A stretch of DNA of 64,000 nucleotides from Burkholderia cepacia GG4 (GCF_000292915.1 NC_018514.1:1984001-2048000); one strand, 5' to 3'. Counted from the first letter of the stretch, positions 46,686 through 55,934 are shown. Numbers and translations: made by a program. The notes: generated by a model from the sequence alone, not told the origin.

Positions 46686-47231
46686 ATGTCCAGTCACACC
46701 ACCGTGATCGAGTCGACGATCGACCGTATCGATACGAACCTGGTCCGTATCGCGGTCGACAACAAGAAGGTGCCGATTTATCGCGTGACGATGCAGGACG
46801 CCTGCTACTTCCTTTGCGCCGACGATATCGACGCCGACGCGTTCAAGCAGGTCGATCTGTTGAAACCCGGGATGGCGGTGCGCGCGTGCGTGTTCGACGA
46901 TCATGGTCGTCGCCGAATCGCGTGGATCGCCAGCAACGATGTGACGATTCAGCCCTACGACGCGCTCGCGCAGAAGGAACGTAATCTGTCGCTGCTCACA
47001 TGGGCGTCGTGCGTGTTCGTGCTGAGCCTGCTGATCGGTAGCGCCGCGTTCAAATCCGGCTGGGCGCTCGCCCTCGCCCTGACCGTGTTCGTCAGCATCA
47101 TCAGCATGCTGGGCACGCTGCTCTCGATCGCCGGCTTGTCCGAACTGGTGTTCCGGCCGCAACGGCGCGAAGCCCAGGAAAAGTGGCAATGCCAGCCGCC
47201 CCGGCTCACGTACGAACGGAGCAACGTATGA
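46686..47231 (+). CDS. Unknown membrane protein, first of an overlapping pair
   Basis: 181 residues from ATG 46686; an alternative ATG at 46644 adds 14 basic residues. The N-terminal ~95 residues look beta-rich (VIESTIDRIDTNLVRIAV, VPIYRVTMQDACYFL) and are followed by two adjacent transmembrane helices (~residues 101-150) and a short basic tail. I recognise no family. It overlaps the next gene by four bases (ATGA), so the two are coupled. No strong ribosome site is seen. Confidence 0.65.
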   Translation: MSSHTTVIESTIDRIDTNLVRIAVDNKKVPIYRVTMQDACYFLCADDIDADAFKQVDLLKPGMAVRACVFDDHGRRRIAWIASNDVTIQPYDALAQKERNLSLLTWASCVFVLSLLIGSAAFKSGWALALALTVFVSIISMLGTLLSIAGLSELVFRPQRREAQEKWQCQPPRLTYERSNV

Positions 47232-47830
47232 CCGATCGTTCCATGCGAATCGCGTCCGGCTGCGTGACGTCCGTCAGTCAGAAGACGATCAGTACGAAGG
47301 TCTGGAGCAACAACCTCGGCTGGACCACGCAAAGCATCGAGGAGATCGAGCTTCGACTCGATGCTTTCGATGCGCCGCTCACGCTCCGGACCGGCGGGAC
47401 ACGCAACCTGTTCGTCGTTGCGGGCGACCGGCTGGATGTCGCGTATGCCGAGGGGCGCGATAATCTCGCAATCTTCGGCATCCGCAACGTGACTGACGGT
47501 TCGATCTATCTCGTTCGTCTCGCACGCGTCGCCAGCGCCCGAACCGATGTCATCGTGACGATCGGCGTTCTGATCGCCGTCGCGTTCGTCATCGGTATCA
47601 TGTCCGCGCTGCAAGGCAGCACGGACGGCATGCTCGACATCTTTGCGTGGTTTGGCGGAACCGCGCTCGGCTTCCTCGCGCTGAGCACGATCCTGCGTTC
47701 GGTGTTCGGCGTGATTGCCTGGCCCGAAATCCGACGGCTCAATCAGCCCGGCGGCAGACGCGAGATGAATGCGGCAAAAAACGCGCTGTCGCTCACGGCG
47801 GCAGATGCGCCGCACATCCGCTTCCTCTGA
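47228..47830 (+). CDS. Unknown membrane protein, second of an overlapping pair
   Basis: 200 residues, ATG with GGAG seven bases upstream. Layout mirrors the gene before it: a beta-rich N-terminal domain (~100 residues, IASGCVTSVSQKTIS ... LFVVAGDRLDVAYAEG), then two transmembrane helices (~106-155), and a polar tail. The two may be diverged copies or partner subunits. No family recognised and no function assigned. Coding bias and the start overlap support a real gene. Confidence 0.7.
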   Translation: MTDRSMRIASGCVTSVSQKTISTKVWSNNLGWTTQSIEEIELRLDAFDAPLTLRTGGTRNLFVVAGDRLDVAYAEGRDNLAIFGIRNVTDGSIYLVRLARVASARTDVIVTIGVLIAVAFVIGIMSALQGSTDGMLDIFAWFGGTALGFLALSTILRSVFGVIAWPEIRRLNQPGGRREMNAAKNALSLTAADAPHIRFL

Positions 47831-47850
47831 GCCGACAGGCGCGCGATGCG

Positions 47851-48300
47851 TCAGCCGCCGACGTCGATCCGCGCGCCGCCGTCTCCATCACCCGCATCGA
47901 TCCGCACTTCACCGTTCGCGGCGACAATCGCGTCGTACACGTCATCGGTCACGCACACCACCGGCACCGCGATCGCATACAGTTCGGCTGCGACGATCGC
48001 GCCGATCGAGATGATCAGGTCGCGCTCCTTCAGCACGATCCCGACCGGCCCGGTGCCGTTGCGCACCGCTTCCGCGAGCACGCTGCTGCTCGAACTCGAG
48101 CCCTTCGCATGCGGCATCACCATGATCCGGCCGGCCAGGCTCGCGCCCGCCTGCGGATGCCCGCGATCGACGATCCGCCCCGCGCCCGAGTCGTAGCCGC
48201 CCCAGAAGCTGAGCGGCTTGTCGAGCACGATCGTCTTTGCGCATGTGCTGCCCGGCACGAGCGTGTCGCCCGTCAGTTTCCCGATCGTTGCGTCAGTCAT
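47851..48300 (-). CDS. Aconitase X small (swivel) subunit
   Basis: 149 residues. The motif MVMPHAKGSSSSSSVLAEAV, with its serine run, is the signature of the aconitase X swivelling domain (formerly DUF126). With the large subunit it forms a hydro-lyase; demonstrated activities in the family include cis-3-hydroxy-L-proline dehydratase in bacteria. Start at 48300 (MTDATIGKL) overlaps the large-subunit stop by 8 bases; an extension to 48387 is not supported. Confidence 0.88.
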   Translation of the reverse strand: MTDATIGKLTGDTLVPGSTCAKTIVLDKPLSFWGGYDSGAGRIVDRGHPQAGASLAGRIMVMPHAKGSSSSSSVLAEAVRNGTGPVGIVLKERDLIISIGAIVAAELYAIAVPVVCVTDDVYDAIVAANGEVRIDAGDGDGGARIDVGG

Positions 48301-49540
48301 CGAATCGCACCTTTCCTTCGAACGCGGAACGCACGCACTCGCGCATGCTGCCGTATGCCACCGTGACGCCGATGTTCGCGGGCGCATACGACGCCCACTT
48401 CCCCGAGTTGGTCATCACCAGACCCGACAGCTGCTTCATCACCGGCGTGATGTACGTGCAGGTATCGACGACGATCTGGACGCCACGCGCATCGAATTTC
48501 GAAGCGAGTCCGAGCTCGCCCAGCTCCCACAGGATGAAGCGGCTCGTGTTCACGTAGAAATCGCACTTCGGCTTGCCGTCGAACTGATCGAGCAGCGCGT
48601 CGAGCGTGCGGAATTCGGCCAGCGAGAAATGCGGCGTGCCGAGCGCGACGGCGACGAGCGCATCGCCAGCCGCGCCATGGTTCAGCGTGCGGCGGATTTC
48701 GTCGAGATCGGCCATCGCGACCTCGATCGTCCGCTGCGCCGCCCGTCCGTGCAACGCAGCGTCGAGCGTTGGCGCCTCGGGCGTCACGCCCACCGCATGG
48801 AACAGCGCGACGGCCCCGCTCGATGCGGCGGCCGCGCCGAGCGCCTTGAGTTCGTCTTCGGTGGTGTCCGCGGGCAGCCCGACGATCGCCGGCACGATCG
48901 CGCCCGCGATCTTGCCGATCAGCAGCCCGAGCGCCGCGAAATAGATGTCGCGCGACGGCCGGTTGCCGAAATCCGGTGCATTGAACACGATCCGTGCGGC
49001 ACGATTCGATTCGACATGCAGCCCCGCGTATGGCGCACGCCCGGTGATCGCGGCGGCGAGATCGAGAAAGTCGCCATAGCGGCTGGTGCGCGCGCCGAGC
49101 ACCGAATTGGCGAACACGATCGCATTGGATTCCGCCCATGCGATCTGCTCGCCGAGGCGCGGCCGATTCTTCAGCTGATACGGCGCGCACGTGAAGCTCG
49201 ATTCGCAACCGAGCTGCAGGTGCGCATCCATCAGGCGCTGCGCATCGCGCTGGATCGTGCGGTCGCCGTGATAGAGCTCGGGATGGATCAGGTCGAGCGA
49301 CCCGACGTTCAGCGTGGTCGGCACAGCAACTTGCGCGCCCGCGTCGACGAAATACTCGACGAAGTCTAGGCTGGTCTGGCCGTGGTAAAGACAGCCGTCG
49401 ATATGCGCGGACGTAATGTCGATCAGATGCGGCGCCGACATCACTTCGGCCGTGCGTGCAACGATCCGCATCGCGCGCGCGACGCCGGCGCCGAATGCGC
49501 CGCGCAACATCGCGTCGTCGCGCTCGCTCAACTGCAGCAT
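48293..49540 (-). CDS. Aconitase X large (catalytic) subunit
   Basis: 415 residues of the aconitase X catalytic domain family (formerly DUF521). Segments such as ISAPHLIDITSAHIDGCLYHG-like (here SAPHLIDITSAHIDG), CESSFTCAPY and IVFANSVLGARTSRYGDF match the family and carry conserved Cys for the Fe-S or metal site. It pairs with the downstream small subunit. No proline-catabolism genes or transporter are adjacent, so the substrate (cis-3-hydroxyproline, mevalonate phosphate or other) cannot be decided from context. Confidence 0.88.
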   Translation of the reverse strand: MLQLSERDDAMLRGAFGAGVARAMRIVARTAEVMSAPHLIDITSAHIDGCLYHGQTSLDFVEYFVDAGAQVAVPTTLNVGSLDLIHPELYHGDRTIQRDAQRLMDAHLQLGCESSFTCAPYQLKNRPRLGEQIAWAESNAIVFANSVLGARTSRYGDFLDLAAAITGRAPYAGLHVESNRAARIVFNAPDFGNRPSRDIYFAALGLLIGKIAGAIVPAIVGLPADTTEDELKALGAAAASSGAVALFHAVGVTPEAPTLDAALHGRAAQRTIEVAMADLDEIRRTLNHGAAGDALVAVALGTPHFSLAEFRTLDALLDQFDGKPKCDFYVNTSRFILWELGELGLASKFDARGVQIVVDTCTYITPVMKQLSGLVMTNSGKWASYAPANIGVTVAYGSMRECVRSAFEGKVRFDD

Positions 49541-49607
49541 GGGGGGCTCCTCGTGTCTCGTCCGGTGGATCCGGATCGCTTTTGTAATACTACCGCGCGC
49601 GGTGCAC

Positions 49608-50036
49608 CTATCGGAGCGCCGTCAGGCTGAACAACTCGTCGCGCAGCGCCTTGGCCCGGCTGCGGCCGAACTGCGTCTCGAACTCGTCCTGCGCGGCCTG
49701 CCACGCGACCTTTGCCTGCGCGTAGGTACGCTCGCCGTGCTTCGTCAGGCTGAGCGCATGCGCGCGCGCGTCATGCTCGGATGCGGCCGCGGCGACGAAT
49801 CCGTCACGCTGCAGCGGCTTCAGCGCGCGCAACAGCGTCGTACGATCCATCACCAGCCGGTCGGCGAGTTCGCTCATCACCAGGCCGGGCCGGTGCGACA
49901 GGTTCGCCATGATCGAGAACTGCGCGGGCGTCACACCGACCGGGGCCAGATGACGCTCGTAAAGTTGCGTGACGAAGCGCGCCGCCTGACGCAGCGCGAG
50001 GCAATTGCAGGCCTGGGCCATCTGGATATCGTTCAT
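49608..50036 (-). CDS. MarR-family regulator, copy 1
   Basis: 142 residues. Winged helix-turn-helix pattern: RQAARFVTQLYERHLAPVGVTPAQFSI-like N-terminus (first part RQAARFVTQLYERHL), LVMSELADRLVMDRTTLLRALKPL and the acidic wing SEHDARAHALSLT. It is closely similar to the MarR copy at 51176. Its promoter region (TTGACT ... TATAAA on the minus strand) contains the palindrome at 50050-50065. Probably a repressor of itself and of the neighbouring efflux genes. Confidence 0.9.
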   Translation of the reverse strand: MNDIQMAQACNCLALRQAARFVTQLYERHLAPVGVTPAQFSIMANLSHRPGLVMSELADRLVMDRTTLLRALKPLQRDGFVAAAASEHDARAHALSLTKHGERTYAQAKVAWQAAQDEFETQFGRSRAKALRDELFSLTALR

Positions 50037-50049
50037 GATCGGCAATTTA

Positions 50050-50065
50050 TATGTGCATATGCATA
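50050..50065. promoter_or_regulatory. MarR operator candidate 1
   Basis: TATGTGCATATGCATA, with perfect palindromic core TGCATATGCA, lies 14 bases upstream of the first MarR start codon, inside the spacer of its apparent promoter. It matches TATGTGCACATGCACA at 51167-51182 at 14 of 16 positions. Confidence 0.65.
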
Positions 50066-50147
50066 AAGTCAATGTACACTCCGCCGTAACAGGGCCGGGG
50101 CCGGCCGCGTGGATCGGGCGCCCCGCCATCGCCTCGAGGAGACGGAC

Positions 50148-51068
50148 ATGGACTACATCGACAAGCTGCGGATCTTCCGGTCGGTGGTCGAGATGCGCAG
50201 CTTCACGCGCGCCGCCGACATACATGGCCTCGCGCGGCCGGTCGTCTCGCGGGCGGTCGCTGATCTGGAGGCTCGCTTCGGCAGCCGCCTGCTGCACCGG
50301 ACCACGCGCCAGGTCTCGCTGACCGAAACCGCCGAGCGCATCTACGAGCGCTGCGCGGCCGTGCTCGACGAACTCGATTCGCTGGAAGCGCAGGCGCAGT
50401 CGCACACCCGCGAGCCCGAGGGCCTGCTGCGTCTCGTCGCGCATACGACGGCCGCGCTGAACCGGCTCGTGCCGCTGATCGCCGGCTTCAAGGCCGCGCA
50501 TCCTAAGGTGCGCCTCGACGTCACGCTGACCGAACGCCCCGTCGACCTGGTCGGCGAAGGCTATGACATCGGCATCGTCGTGCCGTACATGCTGACGAGC
50601 GAGACGACCGTCGTGCGGCTGGTCGAGCGCATTCCGGTGGTGATCGTCGCGACCCCCGCGTATCTGCGCACGCATCCGCGCCCGGAAACGCCGGCCGAGC
50701 TCGCCAATCATCCGTTCGTGCCGCTGTCGCCGTCGCTGCGCCGGCCGGCGCTGTCGTTCCGCGTCGACGGCGACACGCTGACCGTGCCGTTCCGCTTCGA
50801 CATCTCGTCGAACAGCCCCGTCTTCAACCGCGAGATGGTGATGCACGACTTCGGTATCGGCGTCGTGCCGAAAACGCTCGTCGAAGCCCAACTCGCGTCC
50901 GGCGCGCTCGTGCAGTTGCTGGAAGGCGCCGATCTCGTCGATGCGTTCGTGGAAATCAAGCTCGCTTACGCGAACCGTGCGCTGCTGCCCGCGAAGGTCA
51001 AGGCGTTCATCGACTACACGGCCGCGTACTGCGATCGCGAAGGCTGGATCGTTCCGGCGGCGGCCTGA
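50148..51068 (+). CDS. LysR-family regulator
   Basis: 306 residues. N-terminal helix-turn-helix (MDYIDKLRIFRSVVEMRSF; PVVSRAVADLEARFGSRLL) and a substrate-binding domain of the CrgA/DmlR-like type. GAGGAG lies six bases before the ATG. It is divergent from MarR copy 1 and stands between the two MarR genes, so it probably takes part in control of the efflux operon; a target elsewhere is equally possible. Confidence 0.9.
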   Translation: MDYIDKLRIFRSVVEMRSFTRAADIHGLARPVVSRAVADLEARFGSRLLHRTTRQVSLTETAERIYERCAAVLDELDSLEAQAQSHTREPEGLLRLVAHTTAALNRLVPLIAGFKAAHPKVRLDVTLTERPVDLVGEGYDIGIVVPYMLTSETTVVRLVERIPVVIVATPAYLRTHPRPETPAELANHPFVPLSPSLRRPALSFRVDGDTLTVPFRFDISSNSPVFNREMVMHDFGIGVVPKTLVEAQLASGALVQLLEGADLVDAFVEIKLAYANRALLPAKVKAFIDYTAAYCDREGWIVPAAA

Positions 51069-51166
51069 TCCGGCGCGCGGCCGCGCGTGCCTGCCGCCGA
51101 TTGGTACAGCCACGACACCAATCTGATCCTGCGCCGCCCCTCGCTTCCGGCCATCGCGCCACCTAA

Positions 51167-51182
51167 TATGTGCACATGCACA
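51167..51182. promoter_or_regulatory. MarR operator candidate 2
   Basis: TATGTGCACATGCACA overlaps the start codons of the second MarR gene. It matches site 1 at 14 of 16 positions and contains the palindrome TGTGCACA. A repressor bound here would block both transcription and initiation. Confidence 0.6.
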
Positions 51183-51607
51183 AGACTACGCTCACCGATG
51201 ACGATTGCTTCGCGGTCCGGCAAGCCGCCCGGCGAATCTCGCAGTTCTACGAGCGCTACTTGTCGCGGGCGGGCGTCACGCCGTCGCAGTACAGCATTCT
51301 CGCGCTGCTGCGGGAGCGTCCGGGCCTGACGATGGCGACGCTGTCGACCGTGCTGGTGATCGAGCGCACCGCGCTCTTGCGCGCGCTCAAGCCGCTGATC
51401 GGTGCGGCGCTGGTAGCGGGCCTGATCGAACCGCGTTGCCGCCGTCAGACGTTCGCGTTGACCGCGCACGGCGAGACGAAGGTCGCCGACGCGCATGTGC
51501 ACTGGCTCGCCGCGCAGGAAGCGTTCGAGCAGCGGTTCGGGCCGACCCAGGCGGCCCGCCTCAGAGACGAATTGTTCCGGATCACGCACAACCTGCCGGA
51601 ACGCTGA
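51176..51607 (+). CDS. MarR-family regulator, copy 2
   Basis: 143 residues from ATG 51176, or two more from a GTG at 51170; neither has a ribosome site. It parallels copy 1: RQAARRISQFYERYLSRAG, VTPSQYSILALL, MATLSTVLVIERTALLRALKPL. It precedes the HlyD/EmrA gene by 68 bases on the same strand. It is the likely local repressor of the efflux operon, as EmrR is for emrAB. Confidence 0.9.
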   Translation: MHKTTLTDDDCFAVRQAARRISQFYERYLSRAGVTPSQYSILALLRERPGLTMATLSTVLVIERTALLRALKPLIGAALVAGLIEPRCRRQTFALTAHGETKVADAHVHWLAAQEAFEQRFGPTQAARLRDELFRITHNLPER

Positions 51608-51654
51608 CCAACGACTTCCCCGATCGACGCTGCGTCGTCGATCGCCTCAATCAG

Positions 51655-51666
51655 TGCATATACATA
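51655..51666. promoter_or_regulatory. MarR operator candidate 3, before the efflux operon
   Basis: TGCATATACATA matches the right part of site 1 (TGCATATGCATA) at 11 of 12 positions and lies 9 bases before the ATG of the membrane-fusion gene. Confidence 0.5.
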
Positions 51667-51675
51667 GGTGAATCG

Positions 51676-52767
51676 ATGGAAACGACCCAAGCCGCTGCCT
51701 CCCGCGAGGCAGCCACAATCGACCGGCCCGCGAAGCAGCGCCGCCGCGTGCCGTGGATGCGGATCGCGGTGGCCGCCGTCGTCGTCGCGGTCACGGCCGC
51801 GGCGCTCGACTGGCTGTTCGTGTTGCGCTTCCAGGAAAGCACCGACGATGCGTATGTCGGCGGCGACGTCACGGTGCTCGCGCCGAAGGTGAGCGGCTTC
51901 GTCGACCGGATTCTCGTGACCGACAACCAGAGCGTGAAGGCCGGCGACGTGCTCGTGCAGCTCGATGCGCGCGACTACGATGCGAAACTCGCGCAGGCCA
52001 CCGCAGAAGTCGACAGCGCGCGCTCCGCGGTGACCGAGCTCGAAGCGAAGCAGCAACTGCAATACGCGGTGATCGGCCAGCACGCGGCGGACAAGAACGC
52101 GTCGTCGGCCGAGCTCACCCGCGCCGCATCCGATCGCGTGCGCTACCGCGAACTCGTGAAATCCGATGCGGTGTCGAACCAGATCGTCGAACGCGCGGAC
52201 GCCGACTATTCGAAGGCGGGCGCAGCCGTCGAACGCAGCGACGCCGCGCTGCTCGAGTCGAAGCGGCAGCTTGACGTGCTCGGCGCGCAGCTCGCCGATG
52301 CGCGGGCCCGCGTGAACACCGCGCTGGCCGCGCAGCGCGTCGCGGCGCTCAACGTCGAATACACGACGATCCGCTCGCCGGTCGACGGCGCCGTCGGCAA
52401 CCGCACGGGCCGCGTCGGGATGCTCGCGAACGTCGGCGTGCCGCTGCTGACGGTCGTGCCCGCGGCGGGACTGTGGATCGATGCGAACTTCAAGGAGGAC
52501 CAGCTGCGCAAGATGCGCGCGGGCGATCGCGTCGACGTGGTGCTCGATGCGTCGAGCACGCGCCTGCACGGCCGCGTCGACAGCCTGGCGCCGGCGACCG
52601 GCGCGACCTTCAGCGTGCTGCCGCCTGAGAACGCGACCGGCAACTTCACGAAGATCGTCCAGCGCGTACCCGTGCGCGTGCATCTCGACTCGCAGCCGGG
52701 CATCGAACAGGTGCTGCGCGCCGGCCTGTCCGCGGTCGTGACCGTGCACACCGACCACGCGAACTGA
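51676..52767 (+). CDS. EmrA/HlyD-type membrane-fusion protein
   Basis: 363 residues. A single N-terminal transmembrane helix (~28-48), then the beta-barrel/lipoyl pattern (STDDAYVGGDVTVLAPKVSG; NQSVKAGDVLVQLDARDYDA), a ~130-residue alpha-helical hairpin, and a second lipoyl half (TIRSPVDGAVGNRTGRVG). It links the inner-membrane pump to the outer-membrane channel. First gene of a three-gene efflux operon. Confidence 0.93.
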   Translation: METTQAAASREAATIDRPAKQRRRVPWMRIAVAAVVVAVTAAALDWLFVLRFQESTDDAYVGGDVTVLAPKVSGFVDRILVTDNQSVKAGDVLVQLDARDYDAKLAQATAEVDSARSAVTELEAKQQLQYAVIGQHAADKNASSAELTRAASDRVRYRELVKSDAVSNQIVERADADYSKAGAAVERSDAALLESKRQLDVLGAQLADARARVNTALAAQRVAALNVEYTTIRSPVDGAVGNRTGRVGMLANVGVPLLTVVPAAGLWIDANFKEDQLRKMRAGDRVDVVLDASSTRLHGRVDSLAPATGATFSVLPPENATGNFTKIVQRVPVRVHLDSQPGIEQVLRAGLSAVVTVHTDHAN

Positions 52768-52780
52768 ACGGGAGCCGACG

Positions 52781-54355
52781 ATGACCACCGCATTCTCCGG
52801 CGACCCCGCGTCGCAACCGACGAAGCAGCGCGTCTTCGCGTTCGCGCTGATGTGCGTCGGCTTCTTCATGGCGACGCTCGACATCCAGATCGTCGCGTCG
52901 TCGCTGCGCGACATCGGCGGCGGCCTGTCGGCCAGCCAGGACGAGCTGTCGTGGGTGCAGACGGCCTACCTGATCGCCGAGATCATCGTGATCCCGATGT
53001 CGGGCTGGCTGTCGAAGGTGATGTCGACGCGCTGGCTGTTCGTCGCCTCGGCCATCGGCTTCACGATCACGAGCATGCTGTGCGGGCTCGCGTGGGACAT
53101 CAACTCGATGATCCTGTTTCGCGGGCTGCAGGGCGCGCTCGGCGCCGCGATGATCCCGACCGTGTTCACGACCGCGTTCGTGCTGTTCCCGGGCAAGCAA
53201 CGGCTGATCGCATCGACGACGATCGGCGCGCTCGCGTCGCTCGCACCGGCGATCGGGCCGGTGATCGGCGGCTGGATCACCGATCAATGGTCGTGGCACT
53301 GGCTGTTCTACCTGAACCTCGTGCCGGGCATCGCCGTGGCCGCGCTGGTGCCGCGCTACGTGCATATCGACGAACCCGACCTGAGCCTCATCAAGCGCGG
53401 CGACTATCTCGGCATCGTGCTGATGTCGGGCTTCCTCGGCTGCCTCGAATACGTGCTGGAGGAAGGCCCGCGCAAGAACTGGTTCAGCGACGATGCGATC
53501 GTCATCTGCGCGTGGATCTCCGGTATCTGCGGCTTCCTGTTCATCGTGCACGCGCTGACCGCCGACGATCCGATCGTCGACCTGCGCGCGCTCGCCGTAC
53601 GCAACTTCGGGATCGGCAGCCTGCTGTCGTTCGTGACGGGCATCGGCATCTTCGTGACCGTGTTCCTCACGCCGCTGTTCCTGGCGCAGGTGCGCGCGTT
53701 CAGTTCGCTGCAGATCGGCATCGCGCTGCTGTCGGTCGGTGCGTTCCAGTTGCTCGCGCTCTGCGTGTATGCGTTCGCTGCACGCTACTTCAGCATGCGC
53801 GCGCTGCTCGTATTCGGGCTCGTGTGCTTCGGCCTCGGCTGCTACCTCTATACGCCGATCACGCACGACTGGGGCTGGCGGGAGCTGCTGCTGCCGCAGG
53901 CGCTGCGCGGCATCGGCCAGCAGTTCAGCGTGCCGCCGATCGTGACGATGGCGCTCGGCTCGCTGCCGCAGTCGCGGCTCAAATCGGCGAGCGGCCTGTT
54001 CAACCTGATGCGCAATCTCGGCGGTGCGATCGGCATCGCGGTGAGCGCGACGATGCTCAACGACCGGTTGAACTTCCACTACCTGCGCCTGAACGAGCAC
54101 GTGAGCGCCGGCGAGCCGCAGGTCGCGTCGCTGCTCGATCGCCAGGCCGCGTACTGGACCTCGGTGGCCGGCAATACGCTGAATACCGCACAGGCGGGCC
54201 TCGCGAACCTGCATCGCCTGATCTATCGCGAAGCGCTGACGCTCACCTACGCGGATGCGTATTACGCGCTGTCGCTGTGCTTCGTTGTCGCGCTGATTGC
54301 CGTCGCGTTTTCGCGTCCCATCACCCTGAACGCGCCGCCGCCGGACGCGCACTGA
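52781..54355 (+). CDS. DHA2-family drug:H+ antiporter (EmrB-like)
   Basis: 524 residues with fourteen predicted transmembrane helices. Typical motifs include the N-terminal MATLDIQIVASSLRDIGGGL, the TM1-2 loop WVQTAYLIAEI and motif C PAIGPVIGGWI. It expels hydrophobic or aromatic compounds in exchange for protons. It starts 13 bases after the fusion protein gene. Substrate is unknown. Confidence 0.94.
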   Translation: MTTAFSGDPASQPTKQRVFAFALMCVGFFMATLDIQIVASSLRDIGGGLSASQDELSWVQTAYLIAEIIVIPMSGWLSKVMSTRWLFVASAIGFTITSMLCGLAWDINSMILFRGLQGALGAAMIPTVFTTAFVLFPGKQRLIASTTIGALASLAPAIGPVIGGWITDQWSWHWLFYLNLVPGIAVAALVPRYVHIDEPDLSLIKRGDYLGIVLMSGFLGCLEYVLEEGPRKNWFSDDAIVICAWISGICGFLFIVHALTADDPIVDLRALAVRNFGIGSLLSFVTGIGIFVTVFLTPLFLAQVRAFSSLQIGIALLSVGAFQLLALCVYAFAARYFSMRALLVFGLVCFGLGCYLYTPITHDWGWRELLLPQALRGIGQQFSVPPIVTMALGSLPQSRLKSASGLFNLMRNLGGAIGIAVSATMLNDRLNFHYLRLNEHVSAGEPQVASLLDRQAAYWTSVAGNTLNTAQAGLANLHRLIYREALTLTYADAYYALSLCFVVALIAVAFSRPITLNAPPPDAH

Positions 54356-54371
54356 AGCCGAGGTCATCATC

Positions 54372-55826
54372 ATGAAAAAACTACTCGTCGCCCTCGCCGT
54401 CAGCGCGTTCGCCGCCGGCTGCGCGGTGCAGCCCGCGCAGCATCCCGCGCTGCACGATTCCGTTCAATCGCTCGCACCCGCCGCGTGGGATACCGACGTG
54501 CCGCGCACGGACGCCGATGCCGCCGCGTGGTGGGCGCAATTCCACGACCCGGTGCTCGACCGGCTGATCGCGACCGTGCTCGACGGCAACCTCGATCTGC
54601 AGGCCGCCGCCGAACGCGTGAAGCAGGCGCAGGCGCTGACCGTGCAGAAGCGTGCGGTGCTGCTGCCCGAACTTGACGCGACCGCACATGCGGCCGACGC
54701 GCGCCAGAACACCCCGCCACCGCTCGGCTATGTGCGGCAGGCCGGCGCGGGGCTCGCGCTGAGCTGGTCGCCGGACGTGTTCGGCGGCGAACGGCTCGAC
54801 CTGCTGGCCGCGCAGGCGGAGCTGGTCGGGCAAAAGCATGCGGAAGACGCAATGCGGCTCGCGCTCGCGGCCGATGCGGCCGCCGCGTATGTCGACCTGC
54901 GCTGGGCGCAGCAGGAGCTGAAGATCCTGCAGGACAACGCGAAGATCCGTCAGCATGCGCTCGAACTCACCCGCAAGCGGCAGGCGTTCGGGCTATCGAC
55001 GGAACTCGACGTCACGCGCGCGCAGAACCAGCTCGATGCGCTCGAAGCGCGGATTCCGCCGACGCAGGCGCAGATCGCGCACCAGCTCAACCTGATCGCC
55101 GTGTATTCGGGGCGCACGCCCGAATCGGTCGATCGGCTCGTGCTCGCACAGGGCGGCGAGATTCCCGCGCCGCCGGCCGGGTCGCCCGGTACGTTGCCCT
55201 CGCAGGCGCTGCTGCGCCGGCCGGACGTGCTCGCCGCTTACGCGCAGGTCGAACGGCGCGCGGCGCAAGTGGGCGTCGCGAAGGCCGAGCGGTATCCGAA
55301 GTTCTCGCTGAACCTGACGGACGGGATTCTCGCGGCGTCGTATCTCGGCTTGCCGACGCTGACCGACAACCTGTTCAGCGCGGCACTGAGCGCGACGAGC
55401 CCGATCTTCAACGCGGGGCGCATCACGGCCGACATCACGCAAAGCGAAAGCCGGATGCGCGAGTCGGAACTCGGGTTGCGGCAGACGATGCTGCAGGCGC
55501 TGAGGGAAGTCGAGGATGCGCGCGCGAACCTCGTCAGCAACGATCAGGCGACGCAGCGGCTCGACAGCGCGCTGGCGGCTTCGGACAAGGCGCTCGGCCT
55601 GGCGAACCAGCTCTACAAGGGCGGCGCGACGGATTTTCTGGATGTGCTGTCCGCGCAGGAGGTGTACCTGCGGGACTCGGATGCGCTCAATCAGGTCAAG
55701 CGCGAGCATGCGCTGGCGGCGGTCGCGCTGTATCGGTCGCTCGGCGGTGGATGGAGCAGGAATGATGCGGCGGGTGGGCCGGAGACGGCGGCCGTGGCCG
55801 TGACTGCCGCTGTCGCGAAGAACTGA
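54372..55826 (+). CDS. OprM/NodT-family outer-membrane efflux lipoprotein
   Basis: 484 residues. The lipobox ends at Cys17 (AVSAFAAGC), so it is a lipoprotein. Two TolC-type repeats follow, with the typical WWAQFHDPVLDRLIATVLDGN near the start and LRRPDVLAAYAQVERRAAQ in the middle. It forms the trimeric outer-membrane channel of the tripartite pump. It lies 16 bases after the EmrB-like gene. Confidence 0.95.
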   Translation: MKKLLVALAVSAFAAGCAVQPAQHPALHDSVQSLAPAAWDTDVPRTDADAAAWWAQFHDPVLDRLIATVLDGNLDLQAAAERVKQAQALTVQKRAVLLPELDATAHAADARQNTPPPLGYVRQAGAGLALSWSPDVFGGERLDLLAAQAELVGQKHAEDAMRLALAADAAAAYVDLRWAQQELKILQDNAKIRQHALELTRKRQAFGLSTELDVTRAQNQLDALEARIPPTQAQIAHQLNLIAVYSGRTPESVDRLVLAQGGEIPAPPAGSPGTLPSQALLRRPDVLAAYAQVERRAAQVGVAKAERYPKFSLNLTDGILAASYLGLPTLTDNLFSAALSATSPIFNAGRITADITQSESRMRESELGLRQTMLQALREVEDARANLVSNDQATQRLDSALAASDKALGLANQLYKGGATDFLDVLSAQEVYLRDSDALNQVKREHALAAVALYRSLGGGWSRNDAAGGPETAAVAVTAAVAKN

Positions 55827-55934
55827 CCGCGACCGCCATCCGACGCCGGCCTCGCCCCCTCCAAGCCGGCTTCGGTGCGGGCGGGCCGTCGGCCGAGGCA
55901 CGCGGCCGCCGCAACGTCCGGCCGCCACCCGGCA

